From Baylisascaris procyonis (Eukaryota > Nematoda > Chromadorea > Rhabditida > Ascarididae): a stretch of 64,000 nucleotides of DNA. Position numbers and translations under genes: made by a program. Location of the stretch: contig JAZARR010000206.1 of the NCBI GenBank assembly GCA_037389465.1, forward strand, positions 1 through 64,000, in the 5' to 3' direction. Positions 11,763-44,500 of the stretch are shown piece by piece (within the stretch, counting starts at the first letter, position 1; each line of letters opens with the position of its first letter). Under the pieces are notes generated by a model. That model was not told the DNA's origin. It was given only the letters and a program-made list of their open reading frames with translations, and made no database searches.

Positions 11763-13389
11763 GCGAATTTTGTGTAATTGTTTCGACATAGATTTGAAAT
11801 GCAGTTGCGTGCGGCTATATTTAACCATCGTAAAGGGATAGGCATTGTGATACTATACGTGGAAACTATAGCACAAATTCCTCAGGAGGAATCTGCGCTA
11901 TTTAAATGTATATCATTGTTATTTTACTATTCTTATTGAAGTTTCTCTCCGTTTCTGATTTAAGACTCTTTATGATCGGTTTTTTTTTGCATCTTATTTT
12001 TTTTCTTTCTGAGAATATTCAAGAGAAAACAAATCGAGGAAATATTTATGCAAATAACTAAATTTTTAGAGAAATTTGTATTAAATCTTATCGGTTATTG
12101 AGAGTTTTTAGTGATTGGCATTGTAAATTTTTCAGCGCTTCGAACGGTAAGTTCAATGTTTTGGGTGAATACGAGTTTGATTTCCTATGGTTGAAGTGTG
12201 GAAAATTTTCTCAGTCTTTCGAATACTAAAAGGAAATAGGTTCGATTTGGGTACTACGAAAGCATATTGCTTTTTTCTTTGATAAAACGTTTTGTCGTTA
12301 TCAGTGGTTTATTTATGCAAATTGGATTATTTTTTATAGGCGTCATGCATTGTGATAATTGTTTTAATATGGATAGCGAATGATGTTACTAATCCAAGGC
12401 TTACATTTAAGGAGATTTGATGGGCTCACCTGTTATTTATATAACATTTTTGCGCACTTAGAGAAGAGATAAAAGGTATGCATAAAGATTTTAATGGCGA
12501 ATTTTAAGAATAAAGAAAAAAAAGATGCGCATTGATAAATTCTGAGAAAGGGATCCGATGGAATACCACCAACGTAAGTATGATATCTCTATCGTTCGAC
12601 AGGTTGAATTTGAATTTCGTGTCCGAAAGGAAATACGATGCATTTTCAATTGTGTCACAGCAATTTGCAAATTTGTGATGCCTTTATTAAGCTTTGTAGG
12701 TTGGAATAAGAATTGGTGGAAGATTAAACTTCGATGTATTAAGCGTGTTTTGCGATGAACTTAAAGCTTTACTTAGTGCAATTGATAAAAGCGTTGATAA
12801 TAAATAAGCAACATTTGAATTATTCATTGTGGTGGATGAAATGAAATCATTCTCACTTAGTAATTTCATCTTGCGGGGGTTTTTTTCACTTTCCGTTGAT
12901 TTTCTCAAGTATTTGCTTCTTGATAGAAATGTTTAGTGGACGATTAATGTACGTTTTGCTAAGGTAATATTCAAATTAATAGTGTTCTTTTTAGTTTTTT
13001 AGTTTTTATTGATCGTTATTCTCATATGAAATCTTTTATTTGTTTAATTAGTGAATGAGTTTTTAAAAAATCGAATTTTTATATTGTATGCTTCAGATGA
13101 ATACGTTGATTTTCTTATGTTCTATTTTTATAATTTTATTTATTCATCCGAATGATATAAAAATTAAGATTTATTGACTTTTATTTTCACATATAAAATT
13201 CTTTTTTTTTTTAATTTGAAATGCAAAGCAGAAAATGATCTTTGACTTCGTTTTCCGCCACTTAATCTCATACTTCCTTTGTTGAAATCCTTTACGATTG
13301 AGTGCGCTTTAGTGGTGCGCTCTGTTGCCGTATTGTATCATAGATTTCATACAAAAACCTAAACTATGCAATGCGGCTGATTAATTTAG

Positions 13390-15841
13390 ATGTCACTTCT
13401 ATCGGTATCAACATGCTCGCAGTTTTCGCTCACGCCAACATTACCGGATGATAGCGAATGTCTGACGCCGACATACACAGACATACTCTCGAACATGTCG
13501 ACCGCTCATAACCGTGCACGTGAGAAGCGTCCTTTCTTCCGACGGCCCTATTATCTGCCGTCGGATAACGACTGTTCGACGGCCATATTCAGTGCGTACG
13601 ATCTCAGCGATATAACTCTAGTGGAAGAGAGTAGCCACGCGGATCGGCTGTTTGCAAGTGGTGATTACCTAGGGCCGCCTTTATCCAAATGTATCAATTT
13701 GTGATTATTTCTTTGTAACGATCACTTATGGCTATCAACGATATCTTATGCTCTTATTTATCGATTGACAGGGCTGTTTTTTTCTTTTTTTGAAAATAAA
13801 ATTCTCATTTTCTTAAAACTTTTTCAAATTTTTTTGTCAAATTTTTAATTTTTTTCTGTCAAGTTGCCAAATTTTCCAGGTTTCCTGAATAAAAATACCA
13901 CTTTCAGCTGCAAAGCATAGGAGCAGATTTTTTTAAAGGGACATTTCGAACTTCTAAATAAACCATTTAATGCTTTTTTCTGCGGAAAATTTTTCTGACT
14001 CATTCTTAATGGTTATCTCAATGATGCTACATTTTTATTAGTTGTATTATATTTACACGTAATGATAAATCCTCTCGTATATAAAATTCAATAAGTTTCA
14101 TACTATATCAAAAGCTTCTAATTTACATATTTTGGTATTTCCTGTTTTTTGGGATGACGGATAATTAATTTAAATAATTATTAAATTGGAGTCTAATATT
14201 TTTGGTGGTTTGCATAACCATTTGTGCGTGCATGAAAGTTATAGCGTTGGAGAGTGGAATGCAAACGGCGAATAGTAGCTGGGCATTTTCCGAATATTGT
14301 GACCCTATTGAAGGTGAAACCAGCTCTCTTCGTAGCCTTGGCAGTTCAAAACCGGCGATCCGAACAGGTGAGATTATTCGCATTTATTCTAATCTTAAGC
14401 GATATATGATCGATCACATGTTTCATTGCTAATGATTTTGATTATCTTTTATAACGGCGTAGTAGGCGTCCACCTTCATCAAATACTTTTGTGTGTAGAT
14501 TAACTGATGAATTCATAGCTGTCAGATATTCATGGGTATTGTTGAGTTAGGAAATCTTAGTTAGCGGGTTAATTTTTACTTGAATTGTTTCGACGTTTAT
14601 CAGTTACTAACGGCTGATCGTTATAATGGACAAGAGGTGCCTAAAATTCGAAAATGACCCTTGGTCCATAGAGGCATGACGTCATTATGAGTTATTTATA
14701 TGCGCTTTATAAGAAGCTGGTTCCTTCAACTATTAGACGATGCTATCTCCCTCACTTTCCCTACTCTATGGAACTGACCTGACACAGATTGGATAAATAG
14801 GATTCAGTGCAGATATATCAAAGCTGTAATCCAACGCTCACATAAGTCAATAATGCGATACGAAATAATATTGTTTAACTTGTCGGTGTTTGTTTTCAGG
14901 GGATGGTTACGTATTTCCAACATGGAGTTGGAGTCGACCAGCATTGGGTACATCGCCATCGGATCTCTCCGTAAAATCCATGTTGGTTAAAATGCGAACC
15001 CTTAAGGATCCACCTTCGTTCTATGAACTTCGTGACATGAACCAAGGACCAGGTATTTAGTCCAAATGCGATCGCTTTAACTGCACTTGAAATATGAGCA
15101 GCTTAAACTGCAGCTGCCCAAGTAAAATGGGATTTTTTCTTGCCAATTGCATCTGTTTTATACTTCAATGCGTTTCTAGTTAAGCAAAGAAAATATGCCT
15201 CTGATGGACGGACGGCTGTCAGCAAATGCTGAGACATTAATTTAAAGTTTAAATAGGTGATAGGAACTCATTTGAAGTACACAATTCATGTAATTCGAAA
15301 ATGGCGCAAATAGCTGATCTCTGAAGTGAACAATTTAGTTGATGATGCACCACATATAACTCATATACCATCACAGTACGAACTTGACGATCTCAAGGAT
15401 TATGCCCTCTTTAATTCAGTCGCTACAGCCGAATGTATGAAACCGGTACGAGGCTTCTATTTTTTTAAATATTAAAATTAGCACTGGATTTATAATTGAA
15501 GTCAAAATTTGCGGGTTTTGCATCATTTCTCGATTTTACTTTGCCATCCAGCATTTATAATAGTAAGCCTCGAATTTAATATGTCTCAAAAAACGCTTCG
15601 TATCTTTCCTTAACGGCTCTTGGATTGGTTTGTTACACTATAGTGTTGATCGCTGATGTTCGGATACGTAATTCGAAATTCACTGAATCACTCTACCTTC
15701 CTAATGCAAACATTACTGTAATAAACAGAATACCGTAGTTAACCGGAATGTTTCTAGTTCATTCGATATTTTAACTTACGGCTTTCTTATAAGTTTGATG
15801 CATTAAAAGTTTCCTATTTAGCTGCTAGCATTTCTTTGATG

Positions 15842-15893
<52 letters not shown>

Positions 15894-16180
15894 GAGTTCT
15901 TGTCTATGAGCTGAATTTCGTTGAGATTTCAAGCATCTTTTAGCGATTCTGAGGCAGAGAGGAAAGAGCGCAGCTAAAAAATTGAATTTCAGTTATTTTA
16001 TCAAAATATTTCAAAACCTTAAGTTTCAACGTCAAATCCGATAATATTTCAGATGAGTCTACAGCTAATTTTTTTTTTAAATTTAAACAAAAGCAGTAAT
16101 TTATTTGCGTATTTTAGGAGCCCTATATGCCGATGTCGGCCGAAATTGTTCATTCACAGTACGCATTTGGAGAGGTGTGA
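13390..16180 (+). CDS. Uncharacterised nematode protein, 5 exons, about 267 aa
   Basis: Function not recognised. Exons 13390-13690, 14239-14367, 14900-15052, 15339-15445 and 16118-16180 join with consistent phases (1,1,1,0). The ATG follows directly after an AG (AATTTAG), fitting a trans-splice or 5' UTR acceptor. The product is rich in Ser, Thr, Pro, Asp and Tyr, with no signal peptide or membrane segment, and looks mostly disordered. Short recognisable pieces are EKRPFFRRPYYLPSDN, GDGYVFPTWSWSRP, DPPSFYELRDMN and QYELDDLKDY; the last residues are QYAFGEV. Several Tyr/acidic stretches would suit a cytoplasmic adaptor or receptor tail, but no upstream membrane exon was found. The acceptor of exon 2 (GCATGAAAG) is weak. 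AATAAA lies 97 bases after the stop. Confidence 0.65.
15843..15891. repeat. (TA)n microsatellite
   Basis: About 24 TA units in the last intron of the gene at 13390-16180. Confidence 0.95.
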
Positions 16181-16276
16181 AGTTTGCATCGATCGCTATG
16201 TCGATAAATGCGTTTCGCATCCGAACATCTTTGCCATTAGGCATCAAAAATTTTTTGTTGTTATTTATATTATTTG

Positions 16277-16282
16277 AATAAA
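16277..16282 (+). terminator. Poly(A) signal of the 13390-16180 gene
   Basis: AATAAA 97 bases after the TGA at 16178. Confidence 0.6.
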
Positions 16283-16321
16283 GAAAATATTTTATACATA
16301 TGGGCATTTTTCGTTGATCAC

Positions 16322-16327
16322 TTTATT
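16322..16327 (-). terminator. Poly(A) signal of acyl-CoA synthetase A
   Basis: TTTATT on the plus strand (AATAAA on the minus strand), 162 bases beyond the stop at 16489-16491. Only 40 bases separate it from the convergent gene's signal. Confidence 0.55.
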
Positions 16328-16488
16328 GCATCGATTTTCTGCTATCGATTTATCGATTTTCTTCCAAGTCCCGTCTGATCACCGCAGAATTAAGCATTTT
16401 TTGCATAATTCAACGTTTATCATCGAATCATAGTAATTACATCGAGTAGTAATATCTGATCGAATTATATACTTTCATAAATATTGAT

Positions 16489-26941
<10,453 letters not shown>

Positions 26942-26969
26942 TTTGTTCAAAAAACAGAAATAGACGAAA

Positions 26970-29900
26970 CTGAAATATTGAATGATAATTTTATATTGAA
27001 AACATATATTTCAAATATAATAATTACTGTCAACAATATTCTTTAAAGCAATGTTTATAAGAAATCGTTAGCTAAAAGTGTATCATCGACTAAAAGAAAA
27101 CCAGTACAAGCCCATATTTCTATAAGTCATTTAGCCGATAAACCGAAAGGAGCGGAGGAAAGGAGAGAGGAGCGCGAAGAAATTGGAAGTGGACAGAACA
27201 AAGCAAAAAAATCTATAGAAGAATTATGCAAGACTGTAATGAAAACTTATGAAAGGCTTCAAGTTAGCAATAGAAATATGTCATCGAATTGAATTTTTTG
27301 CAATCGAATATGGATGATGCTCATCATCGACAGTAGGGGGGAGGGGGGATGCGATTTTCTATGCTAATTTTTAAAAGTTTCTCTCATAGAAGAAAACGGG
27401 AAAACGCGCCAGAGATATTGACACGATGTGAGATTTTTTTGCAATTCTTTGCATTTTTTTTTTTTTTGCACTTCTACTCATATGAAATTGTATAAAGCCG
27501 ATAGAAAGCATAGTATAATGTTGAAGTGATCATCAAATTTTCTTTCTAGTGGAATAGTTGAATACTTACTAAGCAATATTGCATAAAGAATTTTCCATTA
27601 TCATTGATGAAATGCAATTGATGGTCAAAAAAAAAAGATTATTTCATTTACCTTAATTGTAAAACTTTTTTAGAAGTCGCAATTTATTTTTCGTAATGTA
27701 AAGAACAAATTTGAGAATTATTTTAAGTGTGCAATTGGCAAACGGATGTGCAAACAGACATACACATATATTTGCATTTGCAAGAAACATATTTTCTCAA
27801 CAATGTCCTTTTATAGCGAAAGAAGATTTGCAAAAATGCAAAATTCTCTAAAAGCATATTTTAGAAGAGACAAATTTTAAAATATAACTTCAAAAGATTT
27901 GAATAACAAATCGAGACGAATTAGACAGACAGGACACTCATCAGCGTCTAAACTGGAAGATGCTTTCTGCTAATCAACCATTAAAATTCTCAAAAAAGAA
28001 GGCGGTCTGATGATGTGTCATCAGTTAAACACAAAGTCGACGTGATATGATCGCAAAGAATAAAGGACAAACGTTATCAGAAGACTAAACGAGAGCATCG
28101 AATGGCTGCATCAAAATATAATCACTTTTGCAAATATAATAATATCACTGAGTTATATGACGTCAATTTGTTTGCATTCATAATTGATCATTAAATGCCC
28201 ATGATGGATTATTATTGAAAGAAGAAAATATTGAGCTCAAGTTAGAGAAGAGCATAAGACAATCTCAGTGGTATATGCACAAGTGAAGAAATTTTTGTGG
28301 AGAACTTCTCATCTATTTTCTTTGCTGCAAAAGCATACAGTTTCCGGTTGTAGACGTCGTAAATACCTTTGAAATCCATTGAAAAATTTTGTGAGTCTTC
28401 TTCAGTTATTTTAAATTTTAATATATAACGATAAGTTTTATTGTCGTCATATCACCGTATGCAGTGTGCAACTATCATATAAATTTCAACAATAAAGCTC
28501 ATAAAATGCAAAGCCATGACTAGTGTTATCATTGATAAAACAAACTATATCGTTGCTTGATGAAGCGCTGATTGAAATCGATTGTGCTTCGGCATGACAA
28601 TGGTCGATCTCAATCGCCCTTGTGGATATACTCTGATAGAACTATCAAACACTTATGCGATCAAGAGCACACACTTTTACTTCAACTTTAATATTGAATA
28701 AAATCTCGCATGCTTTTAATGGTAAACACATTTAAGTCGAGAATCACTCACTCGCCAAGAAACATAGAGCCACTTCAATAGGATACTTAAAGGTTGCCGG
28801 CGAATTGTAGAAGCACTAAAACGTTTATACGAAATTTATAAGTGGGAAATTTCACTCATTTATAATGCCGAATTATAAATTATCAAAGAAAATTGTGCTG
28901 AATGTTCGTTGAAACTCATAATTTAGAACTTAAAATTTAAAACTTAAAATTTAAAATTTAAAACTTAAAACTTAAAGCCATAAAAGTTCATTAGTAGACG
29001 AAATTTAGCTATGCAATACGAAATAAATAAGTTCATTCATCGAGAAACCAGTACGGACTTAGTACTTCTAAAATTCGAGTGCTGTTTCGATGTTGCTATG
29101 CTATGCGCTGTAGCGCACTCATCAATGAAGCTGACTTGTTTAAGCCGTTCTTCCCCGCATTCTTATGCAATGAAAGCAACTACAAATTCGGCAACGATCG
29201 TTGCATAATTTTGCAAAATTTCCATACATTCCCACACGTAATCAACAATTAGTAAGTACTACAACGTATATCTATGCTGTTTTAAAGAAAGAATTCTATT
29301 TTAGCGTTAAGAAAACCAAGAGAGAGTTATCTAATGGAGTCTACGTATTGATTCATTTGCGCTGACGATCGAACACAAAAATATCGAACGATTGTGCTCT
29401 ACTTTGAGAAAGAAGATCAATGAGCGGAAAATTTTACGCTTATATTGACATTTTTTAATTGTAATTAAAACGATTGATGAACGTCATTGAGAGTTTAAAA
29501 AAAAAACTTTTTTTTCTACAAATTGTAATAGTGTAAAACGTTTAAAAATGTTGATTGAAAATTTCACACATTAAATACTGAAAGAAAAAATTATCTATGT
29601 GTATACCAAACTTTGAAGATCAAACGTATACGCTAAATAAGTCGAAACTTTTGAGGGCAATGCGTTTCTTTCCTCTACTCTCCTCCCTTCTCGCCACAAA
29701 TTTATTCATCTCAACACAATCATTCCCAATCAGCTTCATACTTCTTCATCAAATGATGTGTGCAGCAAACCAATAGGAAACGTTTGCGGATGTTATTTGA
29801 TAGTTTTACTCTTTACTTTCCAAATTTTGCAGAAAAAAAGAGCGTTCTTTGTCCCCTTTCATTTATCAGTTAATATTTCAAGGACATCGTCCGTTTTACG

Positions 29901-31600
29901 CATCAAATGTTGAATTGAAAAAATTACATAATCAATGTCGTTTTTTTCAGCTTATATAGTCAACGTGTGCATATACGACATAACGATATGCCATCTATCT
30001 CTTCAATATATACCTACTTAATGATGCGTAATTTATTGATGGCTTCTATGCGTTTCAAAAATTTTATCACTTCCGTACGTAATAAAGCGCTCTTTATTAG
30101 CTCTTACTTATCAGCGAATATTGCAGAAAACTTTATTCATTACATACGTCACATATGAAATTAAGTATCAATATGTTTAATAATTATTTGCTCAACGCTA
30201 ATAAACATTCTTAAAACGTTGTGCAAAATCAAAAAAAAAAGTTGCAAAAATCGTAAACGCTTCCACTTTTCTTCAATATCACTAAATTATGAAAAATTTA
30301 CTAAGAATAATAAAAATTTCGATATTTTTCTCAATTTATTGCAATCTTTGCATATATTTTTTGCGATATTTAGTATAATTTTGTAATTGAGTATAAAATT
30401 TTACTGCTACAATTATCAGTCTAGGCGAATCGGTAAATCAATTGATGTATTTCACTCTCGTAAGACCTCTCTAAGTCGGCAATAATAAAAAATTTTTTAT
30501 TCTATTGCAAATTTATCCTTCAACGTGTAGATTTATACGCATAAACGAATAACAAAGCATACTGATTAAACAACAACACTTATTATTTTGTGACTGACTA
30601 ATAAAGAAAAAAAAAAAGCAGTTTCAAAGTTCTGCAACCATAAGTTTGCAAAACAAGGAAACAGTATTGTACTTTCTGCAATGGGCAATTTTGCACCACT
30701 ATCTTTCCCAAATTTTTCCTCCCTTTGCGCACTCCATCCCATTCTCCCCCTCCCCTCCATCACCCATCATCAAATTTAATTTCCGTTATCACAGCCAAAT
30801 ACGCTTATTTCTTGTAGATTGCATAGCCGGTACTTATTGATCTTTGCCGATATGTAGAGAGAAGGTTAAATTTTAAATTTTGATTGCCCAAAAATGCGTA
30901 TAATAAAATTTAGACGTATTTCTTATCAATGAGGAAAAAAAAAACATCCTCAACGACGACCGTAGCCGATCGATAGTATGACAAAGATATCAACTGCTTA
31001 GAGCATTGAAAACGTCGAGTAAATATTAACGTACGTCATTGAATGTTATGCCCCATATAAACGAGTTCATGCTTTCTATGCATTCAATATTTATTTATGC
31101 TATCAACGAGTTATCAAATCCTTATAAGTCGATCAAATGAACAAAGAATAAAGTCCTACTATTCAATTCTTTCACCTTATAATCTTGAGAGCAAAATAAT
31201 AATTTATGATAGTACAATTACCCACAAAAAATATTAGACGAATGCTACTAGATCTCGAAAATTTTTGAAATTCTTCAAGATCTATATGAACGAGTACAAC
31301 TGCGAATATGTAGAAGGCCTCTTATATAAGGGGTTGAAATTTGCTCATTTCTTCATGTCGAATTACGCGAAGTATTAGTCTTTGTGGAATCGAAAATTCT
31401 CATTGAGAAGAGTTTACCACCCGTCTCGTACAATAAATTACAGCTGTAGTTACTAACCGATGAGACGATTTTATAGACTCATAGAAGCATAGTTTTAGCG
31501 ATTGCTATTGCAGCAGAAATTTAATGGAAATTATCCACAGTTCAACGAACTACCTTGAATAGATGTCTTCATTATATCTCAAGAAATACATTGTAAATAA
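26970..31600. other. Spacer between the two acyl-CoA synthetase genes, no gene seen
   Basis: About 4.6 kb of AT-rich sequence. Short open frames occur on both strands but none shows splice sites, conserved motifs or codon bias like the flanking genes. It contains a 10-base-period repeat at 28920-28978 and short purine tracts (27337-27350, 30743-30757). Confidence 0.55.
28920..28978. repeat. Short-period AT repeat
   Basis: Five to six imperfect units of AAAA(C/T)TTAAAATTT in a row. Confidence 0.7.
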
Positions 31601-31630
31601 TTTGATCTGATTGATTAAATATTTGATCAT

Positions 31631-31636
31631 TTTATT
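31631..31636 (-). terminator. Poly(A) signal of acyl-CoA synthetase B
   Basis: TTTATT on the plus strand, about 150 bases beyond the stop at 31785-31787. Confidence 0.5.
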
Positions 31637-31784
31637 CATATTTTTTTCTGACATAGCAATTATTAATATCAAAAGAGGTAAAAAAATTATAAATTCAATT
31701 TCGACAAAACGATTTACTGATAAATGATAATCATTCAACAAAATTAACGCATAAAATAAAGCGATTTAATTTCGATTTTTAGCA

Positions 31785-40817
<9,033 letters not shown>

Positions 40818-40824
40818 TTCTGAC

Positions 40825-40834
40825 CTGAAATATA
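40825..40834 (-). promoter_or_regulatory. Probable trans-splice acceptor of synthetase B
   Basis: Minus strand TATATTTCAG ends 7 bases before the ATG at 40817. No in-frame upstream exon is needed, as ATG opens the frame, so a spliced-leader addition site is the simplest reading; a 5' UTR intron is the alternative. Confidence 0.5.
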
Positions 40835-41550
40835 TTGTAGTATAAAACTAACGAGAGGGAGGGGGGGGAGTAAACTAGCAAGCGCCGAATAGAGCTAATT
40901 TACGGTAATTTCTTGAGGAATCTCTTTTAGAATTCTCTTTTGTTTACGGTAAGAATTTACGATAATCTCTTTTAGAATTTACGGTAACGAATTTTTTTAG
41001 TACCTATTCGTTCATAGAATGATTTATAGCCGTTATGAATAATTTACAAAATGATGCAATAAGCATTTATAAAAGATATAAATGCCACAATTTTTTTGGA
41101 TATATTTCCGTTATTTGCACTTTTGCATTTGAATTATCTCGTCAGTTCTTGCAATACATCGATGTTCAGAATATTTTTGCAAAGTTTGAATGCAAAGTTC
41201 GCATATAAAATTGCACTTGAGAAATTTTAGCGCTAAAAATTTTGCATCAATTTTTCAAACATCTTTCAAAAGAAATAAAACATCTTCAAGAAAGAGGGAT
41301 AAAGTTCACCATTGCATTTTCAATATCTTCTACACACACAATTGCGTTGCACGTAACATTTACGACCCAATGAAAAAATTAGATGACGTTAAATTTGACG
41401 TACATTGAAAACCGTAGCAATAAGTCGACCGATCGTTAGCCTGATCGTTGAGCACAATAATGAAATCAAAGTTTGCTATCGATTTTGAAAAAAAAAATGC
41501 ATAGTGAATAAACTATTAGCGAACCATTTCAAAACTTATCAATCTTATCT

Positions 41551-44500
41551 TCAAACGTGATTAAATACTACATATTCATACATAATTATGTATGTGATAG
41601 CTGCGCAAATTAATGCTGCAATTAGTGTAATTAATGCTGGAATATTCAAACTTCGATGTTTTTTGAATGTTCGTTTGAGTTGGTTCGATAATGGTTTATT
41701 TCGTTCATGTTGGAATGGATTAAACTAACTCAACGATAGAAAAATTTTCCCGTTAATGAGCTCTATGAATTTATTATTTTATGTTTACCAGAAAAATTTT
41801 AAGGTATTAACAAATACACTCATTCAAATATAAATTTAAATGTAAATTTTACCAAAAGTTTTGATTTTTTATTTCACCATATCTATATTTTATGGTTTTG
41901 AAATGGATACATTAGGCCGTAAAAATATGCATCTTATCGCCCATATTTTCCGTTTTTTTATTCGCTTTTGCAAAACTTTTTAAACTTGCGAGCCAAGTTT
42001 AATTCTATTGCAAAAATGCCTTATGATGGGACCATCTCTATGCGTATTCGACTTAGTAACTAATGAAGGTAAATTTATGAAATTTGATAGATATATTCAC
42101 ACCAAATGCAATCCTTCTTATGTCATATTTCACTTTAATTTATCAATTTCGAAAACAAAAACCTATAATCATTTAAAATTATCAAAAAATTTTGAAAGTA
42201 CTTTACAGTGATTCGAATTTTACTTTGAACTACTTTCTTATTGCTCTATAAGAAATGTTGAAGAGTCTTTACTGCATAAATAATATAAAATGTAATGATT
42301 TACACGTATATTAAGATAGGTTATCTATTGCAGACTGAAATATGTCAAATGGAAAGAAGCTAAATCATTAGCCAACGTAAATTGAACGTGAAAATTATTC
42401 GTAATTCAAAATTTCCGAAAAAAAAACAATGGAATTTCATATTTATATAGATATGATTGTGAATTGCTATTGTATAAGGCGAGGAGAAGTATTTTTTACG
42501 TCTTAAATGTTCTTATCAATTTTAATGATCGTTTGTAGCGAAGGCGTTAAGCATTTTTAAGTGATAGTTTGTTATCAATAGCGAAATAATACTTGAACAC
42601 TTTAGGAGAAGCAATCGTTAATGTTCTATTTCGATGATTAAATATAGAAAAAAATTAGAAAATTAGAATATTATCATTTATAGTTGATTGAATTAAAAAT
42701 ATTGAAGGGGCAATTTTTTTGAATTAAATTAGAACAATTGGAAATATTAGCCTATATTAGTTAGAGAGGCGATTTTTTACTTTGCAGATTCAAGCAATAA
42801 TTTGAACCTTTCGACTTTTAGAAGTATTTAGAATTTCATTGCGATAATGAGTAGTTGTCAGAGACACTGCTAAATGCAGTGGGAAAATGTGTAAGTTGAA
42901 AGGAAAAAAAGATTGCAAGGAAAAAACTTCTGAGGCAATCAAGTTTCGAACTCTATTTAATCAGCTATCCGAATGAGGCATTAAACCATTCAGCTACTGC
43001 TTCAATAGCTCAACACCTGTACAAAATCCTTTCACATTCCATTAGGTGTGAAATGAATATGTTCCTTAACATGCAAGACTCAAACATGAGAAATGTGAAA
43101 AGATTTGTTTAGGAAATTTGCCCATAGCATATAATCACAGTGACATACTTTCAATCTTATCCATACATTCTAAGCAGAAAGGCACATAATGTATGTGGTA
43201 GCGTATTGAGGTAGCAGAAGAACAGATCTACTTTCAACAGGTGATGCAAGGAGAGGGTATTACCTTGCGAGTGATGGGATGGGAGGAATAGGAACCGAAA
43301 ACTTTGACCATAAAACCGCAATTCTGCATCATGCTTAGAAATCCGATCGAGAAAGGGGAACAACATTGGCCAATATAGAAACTCCATGAACGGGGTAAGC
43401 ATCATCATATGCAAATATCATGTGCTCCTGAATGGCAGAAAAGTGATGTCAGGAAGTTAGTCAAAAGAGTTGAAGCCGATGACGTTTTTTGAAAAGAATA
43501 CGAGGACCTAAAAGTGAAGAGTAGTTATGAAAAGGTAAGATGATTGGATTCACTAAAACGGCACTCAACATCACTTAAGTGCACAATGATCATTGTTAGG
43601 GCATGAAAATGTGGTTCAATTATAAAGGACTAGTTCTTCTAGCGCATCGATAGACGGAGTTGCTCAGTAGAAAAAAAACTGAAGTTAGCTTCAACTAGTT
43701 TTCCTATAAAATTACGATTAACTTCGAGATATTCGCTAAATCTTGAAATGACCTCAAACAGAGAGGACAAAATCCTTAATTTGAATCAGTGCGATTAAGT
43801 AGCATTTCAAAATGCTTAAAAAGGTTTAGTTTAAAGTTGATTCGAATTTTTCATCATTATTCATCATTATTTAATTATTTTTCATCATTTAAAGTCATCA
43901 TTCATTATGACGAATTTAAACACTTTAGTTATAGCCATTATTCTTTTATTTTTTGATATAATGAGCGAGACTTCACGACGAGTTGTCTAACCAACGAGGA
44001 GGTCAAAAGGTCGGGCATCTGGCTTCCTAGACGCTGGCTAAGTCGTTAATGGGAGCGAATTTCGTACTGAATGGTTAGAAGTGCTGTGAAATGGTGGATC
44101 AAAAATGTCATGGCTGAAGTTTGCCAGTCGAACATGTTTAGTGCAAAATCGCTCTAAACATTCATTTCCAGCGAAGACATCACAACTAGTTGGCGATCAT
44201 AGCGATATTTATCTATTTATAAAATCGATTCGACCGCTGAGCCTCAAGGGATACCATCATCGTTTTATGTTGTCATGGTGTTCATTTGTTTGCGTCGAAT
44301 ACCGATGCATTTTCTTAAATATACAAAAAACTTCACTTACAACTCCACTAATATATTTTTCAACCTTTAGCATGACGCACGTCGTTCCGCAGCAAAAATT
44401 CTTTTTTTTTTCTGACACTATAAGAGCAAAAATGCTCGATGATGTTTTAAAAATGTCTGAAAAATATGAAGAAAAACGTGCAACAAAATTTTGCATCCAA

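Larger units (their letters stand above)
9334..13389. other. Intergenic region without a supported gene
   Basis: Between the THAP gene and the next plus-strand gene I see no exon chain with consistent phase. It holds T-runs, two tRNA-like/SINE-like blocks (10485-10950) and a 45-base tandem duplication (11673-11762). A possible AATAAA signal at 10098-10103 is far (765 bases) from the THAP stop codon, so its link to that gene is doubtful. Confidence 0.5.

Noticed and set aside
12558..12758. ATG followed by a perfect donor (MEYHQ then GTAAGT)
   Set aside because: Exit phase 1 does not agree with the exon at 13390, which starts its own ATG; no other partner exon found.
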